Source of the DNA: Marininema mesophilum
GTDB lineage: Bacteria; Bacillota; Bacilli; Thermoactinomycetales; DSM-45169
NCBI RefSeq assembly: GCF_900106775.1
Contig: NZ_FNNQ01000014.1
Location: 43,693-107,692, forward strand
Length of the DNA stretch: 64,000 nt
Reading direction: 5' to 3'
A model generated the notes under the pieces. That model was given only the letters and a program-made list of their open reading frames with translations, ran no database searches and was not told the origin of the DNA. Shown piece after piece: positions 28,794-36,695 of the stretch. How positions within the stretch are numbered: the first letter of the stretch is position 1; each line of letters opens with the position of its first letter. Both the position numbers and the translations under genes were made by a program.

Positions 28794-29816
28794 ATGCGTC
28801 GGATTGCATGGGTTTTCGTTGTCATTTTAAGTGTGATCGCCTTTGTATCGGGTTGTGGAAAGAAGAGTTCTGAAGAAGTAGTGGGGGATTTATCGAAGCG
28901 CACCGATAGTATGGAGAGTTACAAAAGTGTAGGGAAGATGAAGATTCACACCGGAAATGCTCTTCAGGAGTACGATGTGGAAGTCTGGTATAAACAACCT
29001 AATTTCTATCGGGTGAGTTTAAAAAACACGAAAAAAGATGTTACCCAAATTCTTTTGCGTAATGAACAAGGGGTCTTCGTCCTGACGCCCCAACTAGAAA
29101 AAAGCTTCCGTTTTCAAAGCGATTGGCCAGAGAATAGTGGGCAGGTGTATTTGTACCAGTCCCTTCTAGAGAGCATCATCGATGACTCGAAACGGAAGAT
29201 GAGCCATTCCAAAAATAACTACCAATTTGAAGTAGCTGCGAACTACCCACAAAATCAGTCGCTTAAATACCAGCGAATTTGGATGAACGAAGACTACCAC
29301 CCCAAAAAAGTAGAAGTATTGGATGCTGAAAAAAAGGTAATGGTCGAAGTGAAGTTTAATCGCTTTGAAGAGAATGCTTCCTTTGATCAAGATGCCTTTG
29401 ACATGAAGCGGAATATGACAGGCTTTGCGGGTCGCAGTGTTCCTACTCTCGCCAAAAAGAAAACAAAATCGGAGAAAGATGTTAAAGTGCTCAGTCCAGA
29501 GTGGACACCGATGGAGAGCGAGCTCGAGAATGAGACGGGTATAGAAACTCCCAATGGGAAAGCAGTGATTATCCGCTATTCAGGTAAGAAACCCTTCACT
29601 TTGACTGAACGCAATCCAGGAGCCGTAGATGCTAGCATGCAAGTATACGGAAAACCGATTGATCTTGGCTTTACTACGGGTGTACTTATCGAATCAGATG
29701 GAAAAAAAAGGCTTTCCTGGACCTATAATGGGACCGATATAGAATTAAAAGGGGCGCTTTCAGAGAAGGAAATGACCAAAATCGCTCGGTCTGTCTATGC
29801 TGAAGAGGGTAAGTAA
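28794..29816 (+). CDS. YdcC-like lipoprotein, LolA-fold / DUF4367
   Basis: A 340-residue lipoprotein. The signal peptide ends in a lipobox V-S-G-C (Cys21). The mature part has the alternating beta pattern of LolA-like carriers (Y-K-S-V-G-K-M-K, L-K-Y-Q-R-I-W-M, V-E-V-K-F-N-R-F) and a C-terminal DUF4367-type segment ending in R-S-V-Y-A-E-E. Its place between acpS and alr matches B. subtilis ydcC, a sporulation-associated gene. It sits on the outer face of the membrane; its ligand is unknown. Confidence 0.8.
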   Translation: MRRIAWVFVVILSVIAFVSGCGKKSSEEVVGDLSKRTDSMESYKSVGKMKIHTGNALQEYDVEVWYKQPNFYRVSLKNTKKDVTQILLRNEQGVFVLTPQLEKSFRFQSDWPENSGQVYLYQSLLESIIDDSKRKMSHSKNNYQFEVAANYPQNQSLKYQRIWMNEDYHPKKVEVLDAEKKVMVEVKFNRFEENASFDQDAFDMKRNMTGFAGRSVPTLAKKKTKSEKDVKVLSPEWTPMESELENETGIETPNGKAVIIRYSGKKPFTLTERNPGAVDASMQVYGKPIDLGFTTGVLIESDGKKRLSWTYNGTDIELKGALSEKEMTKIARSVYAEEGK

Positions 29817-29820
29817 ACAG

Positions 29821-29849
29821 AAACTCGCCACGAGCTGGCGGGTTTTTTC
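29821..29849 (+). terminator. Terminator after the ydcC-like gene
   Basis: AACTCGCC and GGCGGGTT stem followed by a T run, just after the stop codon. Confidence 0.8.
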
Positions 29850-29961
29850 TGTATGGATAAGAGTATAAGATTCTTTGCAAATCCTAGTCATCCGTTGTAT
29901 GATGGGCTTGCTATATAATGGAGATACACCTCTTCGTAACGCAGGAAAAGGGGTAGATGAG

Positions 29962-30399
29962 TTGACTGAACAACCCATTAAAGAGGAAACAGTTTCCTAC
30001 AAGTTGTTGCTATATCGTAAATCAAATGGCCAACGCTGGAGTGAAATGATCGTTTTTTTACTTGGTTTTTTTTCTATGGTACCTTTTATTGAGTTGCGTT
30101 CGACACCTTTTATCATCACCATTCTTCTCTGGGGAGTATTGGTGATGGGAGTTACTCCAGTAGTGTATCGTCTCATCTATCGACCGCACTATACGTTAAC
30201 GGATGAATCTCTTGTGATTCAAAAACGTGGGAAGTCTTCTTCTTATCACTTATCCCAGGTTCAACCTGGGTATAATTATCCCAACCTTTATATAGTGAAC
30301 GGTAAGAAAATACCACTACTGGTCAGTGAGGAATTTATCGCTGATTTAGAGACCCAACGGGAACTTGTGAAACGAGGATTGAAGCGTCGTGGCAAATGA
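29962..30399 (+). CDS. Small membrane protein with PH-like domain
   Basis: About 145 residues, with two hydrophobic helices (about residues 25-70) followed by a beta-rich tail with Y-T-L-T-D-E-S-L-V-I-Q, typical of bacterial PH (DUF304-like) domains. The TTG at 29962 behind AAAAGGGG is the preferred start; a longer frame from 29875 has no site and begins inside a hydrophobic run. It overlaps the alanine racemase gene by 11 bases and is probably co-translated with it. Function unknown. Confidence 0.55.
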   Translation: MTEQPIKEETVSYKLLLYRKSNGQRWSEMIVFLLGFFSMVPFIELRSTPFIITILLWGVLVMGVTPVVYRLIYRPHYTLTDESLVIQKRGKSSSYHLSQVQPGYNYPNLYIVNGKKIPLLVSEEFIADLETQRELVKRGLKRRGK

Positions 30400-31564
30400 T
30401 CCCTATTATCGTGATACAGTCGCGGAAATCGATTTGGATGCTATCGCCCATAATGTGAAGCAATTCAAACGCCGCCTCATGCCAAAGGTTCGCTTGATGG
30501 TAGCTGTCAAAGCGGATGCCTATGGACACGGGGCGTTTCCCGTATCTGAAGCCGCTTTGGAAGCTGGAGCGACGGATCTAGCTGTTGCCTTTCTTGATGA
30601 GGCGATTGCCCTGCGCAAGGCAGGGATTACTGCGCCAATTCTTGTGTTTGGTCGTATTCCTGAGCGAGGGATTGCCGAGGCACTTCGTCAACAGGTAACC
30701 TTCACTGTTTTCGATGTACAGGCTTTGCGTTCCATCTCCCATATTGCAATGGAACAAGGGGTACGGGCCCGCGTTCATCTGAAGATGGATACGGGTATGG
30801 GTCGTCTTGGTGTGTGGGGGGATGGAATTATTTTACTGGCAGAGGAAGCAGCCACACTCCCAGGGATTGAGTTAGAAGGTCTGTACACACACTTTGCCAC
30901 GGCAGATGAAAAGGATAAATCCTACACTCGGCAACAATACGGCCGTTTGGTTGAGGTAAATGAGAAGCTTCATCAACGTGGTATCCATATTCCACTGATC
31001 CACTGCGCTAATAGTGCGGCAGCTATTGATTTGCCTGAATTGATGCAGGGGATGATCCGTGTTGGTATCAGTCTATACGGTTACTATCCTTCGACAGAAG
31101 TGGATCAGACGGCTGTCGAACTGCGTCCTGCACTTACCTTGAAAACACGAGTGGTTCAGGTGAAAAAATCGGAACCTGGGACAGGAATCAGCTATGGAAG
31201 AACTCATATTCCCAAAGAAGGTGAATGGGTAGCAACCCTGCCGATCGGATATGCTGATGGATTTAGTCGCTTGTTGTCCAATCGAGGGTTCGCCTTGGTT
31301 CGAGGGCAACGTGTTCCGATCATCGGTAGAGTATGTATGGATCAGACGATGATTGATGTTACCTCAGTGATGCCGATTAAACCTGGAGAAGAAGTAGTCC
31401 TTTATGGAACTCAGGCTGGAGAAACCATTCATGTGGATGAGATCGCATCGATGATGGGTACAATTTCCTATGAAGTGACTTGTCTCTTGGGGCAACGCAT
31501 TCCGCGTTGTTATATTCGAAAGGGTTCTAAAGTCTCTTTCTCCAATCCTCTTCTGATAGAATAA
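30389..31564 (+). CDS. alr: Alanine racemase (housekeeping copy)
   Basis: A 391-residue PLP enzyme making D-alanine for peptidoglycan. All canonical pocket residues are present: V-K-A-D-A-Y-G-H-G lysine, D-T-G-M-G-R-L-G arginine, Y-T-H-F, R-V-G-I-S-L-Y-G, G-I-S-Y-G tyrosine, G-Y-A-D-G, C-M-D-Q and S-Y-E. The GTG start overlaps the upstream gene. The order ydcC-like / alr / ndoAI-ndoA matches B. subtilis. It provides the reference against which the divergent paralogue at 4132 is judged. The 300 bases after it hold only a short hairpin at 31598-31615 and the ndoAI promoter. Confidence 0.95.
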   Translation: MANDPYYRDTVAEIDLDAIAHNVKQFKRRLMPKVRLMVAVKADAYGHGAFPVSEAALEAGATDLAVAFLDEAIALRKAGITAPILVFGRIPERGIAEALRQQVTFTVFDVQALRSISHIAMEQGVRARVHLKMDTGMGRLGVWGDGIILLAEEAATLPGIELEGLYTHFATADEKDKSYTRQQYGRLVEVNEKLHQRGIHIPLIHCANSAAAIDLPELMQGMIRVGISLYGYYPSTEVDQTAVELRPALTLKTRVVQVKKSEPGTGISYGRTHIPKEGEWVATLPIGYADGFSRLLSNRGFALVRGQRVPIIGRVCMDQTMIDVTSVMPIKPGEEVVLYGTQAGETIHVDEIASMMGTISYEVTCLLGQRIPRCYIRKGSKVSFSNPLLIE

Positions 31565-31795
31565 GTTTATTCCTTTCTAAGGAGCTCGCTAAAAATTTAG
31601 GAGAAAAAACTCCTATGGCTTACTGATCATGAGGAGGAATTTTGTCACGAAACGCGAATAAAATTAATATCGTCCTCTAGAATTCGTAAGCTGTGAAAAG
31701 ATTAGTAACACTGTTTTTTTACCTGTTGTCTACCAAGAATATTGGAGAAATGTATGTTTCGAAAAGGATTAGAAGACTGTCTCTCCAGTATATTT

Positions 31796-31824
31796 TTGCA
31801 ACGTGTTTAACATAATGGTAATAT
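31796..31824 (+). promoter_or_regulatory. Sigma-A-type promoter for ndoAI-ndoA
   Basis: TTGCAA, 17-base spacer, TAATAT, about 45 bases before the antitoxin start codon. Confidence 0.5.
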
Positions 31825-31867
31825 TGTAAAGGGAATCGCCAACGGTGATGATTGGTTGGGGGTGCGT

Positions 31868-32143
31868 ATGTTGTCCGAGACAAAGAGAATCATGATTAGC
31901 CTTCCACAGCACCTTCTTCAGGAAGTGGATGGGTTGGTGCAAAAGGAAAACTCCAATCGTAGCGAGTTTGTGCGTCAGGCAATGAAGCTCTATCTTTGTG
32001 AGCGAAAGAAGCGGTTGATCCGTGAAATGATGCAACGAGGTTACATGGAAATGGCTAAAATAAACCTGAATATCGCATCAGAAGCTTTTGAGGCGGAAGA
32101 TGAAGCTGACGATACGACGATCCGGCTGGTAAGTGGGGTGTAA
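31868..32143 (+). CDS. ndoAI: Ribbon-helix-helix antitoxin of the MazEF (EndoAI/EndoA) pair
   Basis: About 91 residues. An N-terminal ribbon-helix-helix DNA-binding domain (K-R-I-M-I-S-L-P ... N-R-S-E-F-V-R-Q-A) is followed by an acidic tail that would wrap the toxin. It neutralises the RNase encoded next and probably represses the operon. The ATG at 31868 follows a GGGGG run; TTG 31856 and GTG 31862 are alternatives. It lies four bases from the toxin start, in the conserved alr / ndoAI / ndoA / rsb order. Confidence 0.88.
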   Translation: MLSETKRIMISLPQHLLQEVDGLVQKENSNRSEFVRQAMKLYLCERKKRLIREMMQRGYMEMAKINLNIASEAFEAEDEADDTTIRLVSGV

Positions 32144-32147
32144 ACCT

Positions 32148-32498
32148 TTGATAGTAAAGCGTGGCGATGTATATTTTGCCGATCTCTCTCCTGTGGTCGG
32201 ATCTGAACAAGGTGGGGTTCGTCCCGTGTTGGTAATTCAAAACAATATCGGGAATCGATTTAGCCCTACTGTGATCATCGCCGCGATTACCGCCCAGATT
32301 CAAAAGGCGAAACTACCCACACACGTGGAAATCGATGCGAAGATCTACGGATTTGACCGAGACTCGGTCATTTTGTTGGAACAGATCCGAACCATCGATA
32401 AGCAACGTCTGACGGATAAGATAACCCATTTGGATGATGAGATGATGTCCAGGGTGAATGAAGGGCTCAACATTAGTTTGGGACTAATTGATTTTTAA
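32148..32498 (+). CDS. ndoA: MazF-type endoribonuclease toxin EndoA
   Basis: 116 residues, the same length as B. subtilis EndoA and nearly identical over its first half (V-K-R-G-D-V-Y-F-A-D-L-S, G-S-E-Q-G-G-V-R-P-V). EndoA cleaves mRNA at UACAU in B. subtilis. The TTG at 32148 gives the conserved M-I-V-K-R start; the frame upstream of it overlaps the antitoxin. This is the well known chromosomal type II pair, distinct from the type-I-like loci elsewhere in the window. Confidence 0.93.
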   Translation: MIVKRGDVYFADLSPVVGSEQGGVRPVLVIQNNIGNRFSPTVIIAAITAQIQKAKLPTHVEIDAKIYGFDRDSVILLEQIRTIDKQRLTDKITHLDDEMMSRVNEGLNISLGLIDF

Positions 32499-32504
32499 AT
32501 GAGG

Positions 32505-32545
32505 AAAAAAAAGGGATGCGTGAATCGACAGCATCTCTTTTTTCA
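32505..32545 (+). terminator. Terminator after ndoA
   Basis: AAAAGGGATGC and GCATCTCTTTT stem with an 11-base loop and T6. The remaining 235 bases before rsbU hold no gene that I can see. Confidence 0.8.
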
Positions 32546-32780
32546 TTTATTGTATAATAAAGTTGAACGACCCACTGCTACAAAGTCTGGGTAGTGTACA
32601 GTGGTTGCAAAATTCAACTAACAATCCTAGTGGTATGTCATTCGATAAGTGGATCAAATCAATTGAATCATTAGAGGATGGATACTAGTAGGATCGTTAG
32701 TAAAAATAGGCGAAGAGCTTGGCGTAGTAAGAAGCTGGCCGTCGGACGTGGGAACTCCTACGTCATCGATTTGAGGTGAC

Positions 32781-33788
32781 ATGATGAGAAGCCAACTATT
32801 TCAACAATATCAGGAGCTGATCACCTCCTACCTGAATGAAAAACGGGAAGATACTCTGTACGCTGCCCAGCAAATGAGTAAGTGGATGATGGAGCAGAAA
32901 ATTCCCCCTGAAGAGATGGTCAGTGTCCACGCGGAAGTGTTAAAGGAATATTTACCGGATCTTCCACAGGAAGTGGGTGACTCTTTTAACATTTTGCTGG
33001 AGATGATGATAGGTTACGGAATTGCACTGCGTAAGCATGAAAGCCTTGTTCATCGACAAAAGGAATTAGAGTATGAGATCGAGGTTGCTGTGGGTATGCA
33101 ACAAACCCTTTTGCCTGATCATCCTCCGCGGATGCATGGACTGGATGTGGGGGTCATTAGTGTACCAGCCCATCGAATGAGTGGGGATTATTATAATTTT
33201 GTGGACCATGGTTATGGTTCTTTAGGTGTAGCGCTTGCTGATATTATTGGTAAGGGTATACCAGCCGCTTTGTGTATGTCGATGATTAAATACGCGATGG
33301 ATCAGCTGGATCATCCGACAGGAGGCTCAACAGGCGTCCTGGAGCGTCTTAATTCTGTTGTGGAACGAAATGTAGACGTCAGTATGTTTATCACCATGGT
33401 CTACGGTGTATATGAACGGGAGAAGCATGTCTTTCGTTATGCTACAGCGGGTCATGAACCCGGCTTTATCTTTCGTGAGAAGGATAACTCCTTCGAGGAT
33501 ATGAGAACAAGAGGTCTTGTGCTCGGAGTAGCCAAGGAGATAACCTATGAGGAGTTTACGGTGAAGCTAGAACCAGGCGATGCGGTTGTCCTCTTTTCCG
33601 ATGGAGTGACAGAAGCTCGTTTAGAAGGTGAATTTCTCGGCAGAGAGAGATTTAAGGATTTGGTACGTGCTCATATGCATCTTCCCGTTCAAGAGGCTGT
33701 AGAAGCGATGTATCAAAACCTTTATGAAAAAGCAAATTATGAACTAAAAGACGATCAGACGATTATGATACTGCGTCGCTCCAAATAA
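32781..33788 (+). CDS. rsbU: Sigma-B pathway PP2C-type phosphatase RsbU
   Basis: A 335-residue regulator. The N-terminal helical domain (about 1-85) matches the RsbU kinase-recruitment domain, which in B. subtilis binds RsbT. The SpoIIE/PP2C phosphatase domain (about 120-333) has S-G-D-Y-Y, D-I-I-G-K-G, T-A-G-H-E-P and F-S-D-G-V-T-E metal-site motifs. It dephosphorylates RsbV to free sigma-B. GAGGTG precedes paired ATGs at 32781 and 32784. The rsbR-rsbS-rsbT stressosome genes that lie upstream in B. subtilis are absent here. Confidence 0.9.
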   Translation: MMRSQLFQQYQELITSYLNEKREDTLYAAQQMSKWMMEQKIPPEEMVSVHAEVLKEYLPDLPQEVGDSFNILLEMMIGYGIALRKHESLVHRQKELEYEIEVAVGMQQTLLPDHPPRMHGLDVGVISVPAHRMSGDYYNFVDHGYGSLGVALADIIGKGIPAALCMSMIKYAMDQLDHPTGGSTGVLERLNSVVERNVDVSMFITMVYGVYEREKHVFRYATAGHEPGFIFREKDNSFEDMRTRGLVLGVAKEITYEEFTVKLEPGDAVVLFSDGVTEARLEGEFLGRERFKDLVRAHMHLPVQEAVEAMYQNLYEKANYELKDDQTIMILRRSK

Positions 33789-33801
33789 TGACAGAGTATC
33801 G

Positions 33802-33826
33802 GTTTAAATTCCGGCACATGGGGTAA
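33802..33826 (+). promoter_or_regulatory. Sigma-B promoter in front of rsbV
   Basis: GTTTAA, 13-base spacer, GGGTAA, 28 bases before the rsbV start. It fits the sigma-B consensus (GTTT-N12-15-GGGWAW) and sits where B. subtilis has its autoregulatory sigma-B promoter. Confidence 0.85.
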
Positions 33827-33854
33827 AGTCTCTTGTGTGGAGGGTGAGCGAACT

Positions 33855-34172
33855 ATGAACTTAACCATTCAGGAAAAAACCCAATCAGACACAGCCATCA
33901 CCATGGTGGTTTCTGGGGAAGTTGATGCTTATACAGCACCACAACTGCGTGAGAAATTGATGCCGTTAACGAAACAAAAACAGGAAGTTTTCCTGGATTT
34001 AACCACAGTAGAATATATGGATAGCACAGGATTAGGTGTTTTGATTGGTGCCTATAAGTCATTGCGTGCCCAGGGTGGACGCTTGGTGCTTATCGGGATG
34101 AGTGCTCGTCTAAGTCGGTTATTAAAAATTACCGGTTTGACAGAGATTATTGATATTGAAGACGGAGCGTAG
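33855..34172 (+). CDS. rsbV: Anti-anti-sigma factor RsbV
   Basis: A 105-residue STAS-domain protein. The phospho-acceptor serine is in Y-M-D-S-T-G-L-G. When dephosphorylated by RsbU it binds RsbW and releases sigma-B. The ATG at 33855 follows GGAGGGTG by eight bases; the open frame extends to a GTG at 33837 that overlaps the site. Confidence 0.92.
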   Translation: MNLTIQEKTQSDTAITMVVSGEVDAYTAPQLREKLMPLTKQKQEVFLDLTTVEYMDSTGLGVLIGAYKSLRAQGGRLVLIGMSARLSRLLKITGLTEIIDIEDGA

Positions 34173-34183
34173 GAGGGCGGATC

Positions 34184-34672
34184 ATGGTGGAACCATACAA
34201 AGATTTAATTGAACTGGCCATCCCAGCGAAGGCTCAGTATGTGGGTGTGGTCCGATTGACCGTGTCCGGCATCGCGAATAGGATGGGCTTTCACTATGAT
34301 GATATCGAAGATATGAAGCTGGCCTTGGCAGAAGCATGTACCAATGCCGTGGATCATGCGTATTCTGGTCAGGAAGGACAGATTGCGGTCTCTTTTTTCA
34401 TCTTTGAGGATCGATTGGCCATTCGTGTGAGTGATGAGGGTAACAGTTTTGATATCTCTTCAGTGAAGCAACGATCTGGCCCCATTGATAAGGATTTGCC
34501 TTTGACCTCAATGAGGGAAAGGGGGCTGGGACTTCATCTGATGGAAACGTTAATGGACCGCGTCGAAATCAATGGAGGACGTGGAGTAATTGTCACCATG
34601 ACCAAGTTTATTCATAGGGACGAGGTGGAGCAGGATGTCGACTCGCCCGAAAAAACGAAATCTCACGGCTGA
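34184..34672 (+). CDS. rsbW: Anti-sigma-B factor and serine kinase RsbW
   Basis: A 162-residue GHKL-fold kinase (A-E-A-C-T-N-A-V-D-H-A-Y N-box, D-E-G-N-S-F-D and R-G-L-G-L-H motifs). It sequesters sigma-B and phosphorylates RsbV. AGGAGGGCGG precedes the ATG. It overlaps sigB by 38 bases, which implies translational coupling and a set stoichiometry. Confidence 0.93.
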   Translation: MVEPYKDLIELAIPAKAQYVGVVRLTVSGIANRMGFHYDDIEDMKLALAEACTNAVDHAYSGQEGQIAVSFFIFEDRLAIRVSDEGNSFDISSVKQRSGPIDKDLPLTSMRERGLGLHLMETLMDRVEINGGRGVIVTMTKFIHRDEVEQDVDSPEKTKSHG

Positions 34673-35420
34673 TGAGATCCAAGAAATGATTCGTCTCTAC
34701 CAAGAAGAGGAAGATAAGGACATCCAAGCGCAATTAGTGGAGCATTACACCACTTTGGTGGAGACGATGGCTTCCAAATTTGCTCGTGGAGCGGAACCCT
34801 TTGAGGACTTGGCTCAGGTGGGGATGATCGGTTTGCTTGCGGCATTGAGACGTTACGATGCTTCATTCGGTCGTAGCTTTGAAGGTTTTGCTGTGCCGAC
34901 GATTGTTGGGGAAATTAAGCGATACATCCGAGATAAGACTTGGAGTGTGCATGTTCCCCGCCGAATTAAGGAGTTGGGCCCACGAATCAAAAAAGCGGTA
35001 GAAGAGTTAACCATTCAGCATCAGCGGTCCCCCCAAGTAGAGGAGATTGCCGATTATCTGAATGTGACGCCAGAGGAAGTCTTGGAGACGATGGAGATGG
35101 GACGTAGTTACAATGCGGTCTCTGTCGATAGTCCGATTGAGGCCAATAGTGATGGCAGTCATGTGACTCTCCTTGATCTGGTAGGTAATAATGACCGCAG
35201 CTTTGAACAGGTTGACCAGCACATGCTTTTGGAAAAAGCATTTCAAGTACTGACAGAACGTGAGAAGGATATTCTTCAAATGACGTTCTATGATAATCTA
35301 AGCCAGAAGCAGGCTGGGGAGAGTCTGGGTATTTCTCAAATGCACGTATCACGTCTCCAACGTCGTGCGTTATCTAAACTTAAAGAAGCGATCCGCATGG
35401 AAGCCACAGAAATTATATAG
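34635..35420 (+). CDS. sigB: General stress sigma factor sigma-B
   Basis: A 261-residue sigma-70-family factor of the SigB/SigF group: region 2 with F-E-D-L-A-Q-V-G-M-I-G-L, region 3, and region 4 with the helix-turn-helix S-Q-K-Q-A-G-E-S-L-G-I-S-Q-M-H-V-S-R. GAGGTGGAGCAGG lies before the ATG, inside rsbW. It transcribes the general stress regulon, including its own rsbV-rsbW-sigB operon from 33802. Confidence 0.94.
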   Translation: MSTRPKKRNLTADEIQEMIRLYQEEEDKDIQAQLVEHYTTLVETMASKFARGAEPFEDLAQVGMIGLLAALRRYDASFGRSFEGFAVPTIVGEIKRYIRDKTWSVHVPRRIKELGPRIKKAVEELTIQHQRSPQVEEIADYLNVTPEEVLETMEMGRSYNAVSVDSPIEANSDGSHVTLLDLVGNNDRSFEQVDQHMLLEKAFQVLTEREKDILQMTFYDNLSQKQAGESLGISQMHVSRLQRRALSKLKEAIRMEATEII

Positions 35421-35429
35421 AGTGACCCT

Positions 35430-35455
35430 AACCGCTAATGGTCATAGTGGTTTTT
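35430..35455 (+). terminator. Terminator immediately after sigB
   Basis: AACCGCTA and TAGTGGTT stem followed by T residues. Confidence 0.65.
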
Positions 35456-35485
35456 ATATATATTAACCCCTAATAGTGGTCGAAG

Positions 35486-35525
35486 ATCAAAAACCAAGTG
35501 TGTTGAGTTACACTTGGTTTTTGAT
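35486..35525. terminator. Bidirectional terminator between sigB and fdhD
   Basis: ATCAAAAACCAAGTG and CACTTGGTTTTTGAT form a perfect stem with flanking A and T tracts, usable by both convergent genes. Confidence 0.85.
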
Positions 35526-35579
35526 TATGCAAAAAGCTCTAGCACGTTTTAAAAATATAGATATAAAATCAATTTCCTT

Positions 35580-36434
35580 TCATCTCATCCGAATACGCTG
35601 TTCGCTAGTGTAGATGTTAAAACGTTGGCCTCGTGCAAAACCGATAAGCGTGATATTAAACTGACGGGCAAGATCACAGGCGAGGCTGGAGGGGGCTGAG
35701 ACGGCGACGACGATGGGGACACCTGCGACGGCGGCTTTTTGTAGAATCTCAAAGCTCGTCCGTCCACTCACCATGAGAATTCCTTCATGAAGAGGAGTTT
35801 GATTGGTGAGAAAGGCATGGCCAAAAAGCTTATCGACAGCGTTATGGCGGCCAATGTCTTCCCGTAGCGCATGTAAATTCCCCTCGTTATCAAACCAACC
35901 AGCAGCGTGAATGCCTCCGGTTTTTTCAAAGACGGATTGAGCTTCGCGCAGAGTATCACTTAGCTCGTAGATTACTTCGTCCGTGATGGTGAAACCATCA
36001 GGAATCCCCTTTATACCTCGAACATGGATGGCTTCTAGGGATGCTTTACCACATACGCCACAACTAGAGCTGGTATAGAAATTTCGTGTAAGATGTTGAA
36101 GTTGAAGAGGGATATTACCGTGAAGGTTCACATTGACGATGTTGTATCGCTGTTCGCCATCGACTTGTGGATCATGACAGTAGGTGATTGAGTGGATTGT
36201 CTCCCCTGAAGGGAGAATGCCCTCGGTAAAGAGGAGGCCAGCGGCGAGGTCAAAGTCATCCCCTGGGGTGCGCATAGTAACCGTGACAGGGAACGGTTCA
36301 GGGAGATGTGGGGAGGTGAGGCGAATCTCTAGCGGCTCCTCTCTAGCGAGAGAATCTTGTTGCACACGGGAGTGCCCGTTAATTACTTGATGGATTTGCC
36401 GACGAGAAGTGCGAGATCGATAGGAAGGATTCAT
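35580..36434 (-). CDS. fdhD: Formate dehydrogenase accessory sulfurtransferase FdhD
   Basis: A 284-residue protein that passes sulfur to the molybdenum cofactor of formate dehydrogenase. The C-G-V-C-G sulfur-transfer motif lies near residue 120 and the D-I-G-R-H-N-A-V-D-K motif follows. AAAGGAG lies nine bases before the ATG at 36434. It is monocistronic; no formate dehydrogenase is in this window, but the cofactor genes from 43 to 52 kb supply the same pathway. The 260-base AT-rich gap to tex carries only presumed promoters. Confidence 0.92.
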   Translation of the reverse strand: MNPSYRSRTSRRQIHQVINGHSRVQQDSLAREEPLEIRLTSPHLPEPFPVTVTMRTPGDDFDLAAGLLFTEGILPSGETIHSITYCHDPQVDGEQRYNIVNVNLHGNIPLQLQHLTRNFYTSSSCGVCGKASLEAIHVRGIKGIPDGFTITDEVIYELSDTLREAQSVFEKTGGIHAAGWFDNEGNLHALREDIGRHNAVDKLFGHAFLTNQTPLHEGILMVSGRTSFEILQKAAVAGVPIVVAVSAPSSLACDLARQFNITLIGFARGQRFNIYTSEQRIRMR

Positions 36435-36695
36435 GGATAGCACTCCTTTTAGAAAAAAGTCATCCTCTTGAGGAGGGTTGAATCAAGTTTCGTGTTGAAC
36501 AGAGGGGAATCCTGCTAGTGAGTAGATGATTCGTCCTTTATTTAAAGATGCATGACGGAAGTTGATTATTTATTATTTTATTCATATAATCTATAATACT
36601 TTATTGTATCCTCGATTATTGCTTGAAATTGCACCCTTCGTCAGTGAAGCGGTATGATAAGAGAGCACCAATTCATAGATTGAATGGAGGCGTCT

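Noticed and set aside
33837..33854. GTG start for rsbV at 33837
   Set aside because: It overlaps the ribosome binding site GGAGGGTG; the ATG at 33855 has ideal spacing and gives the family start.
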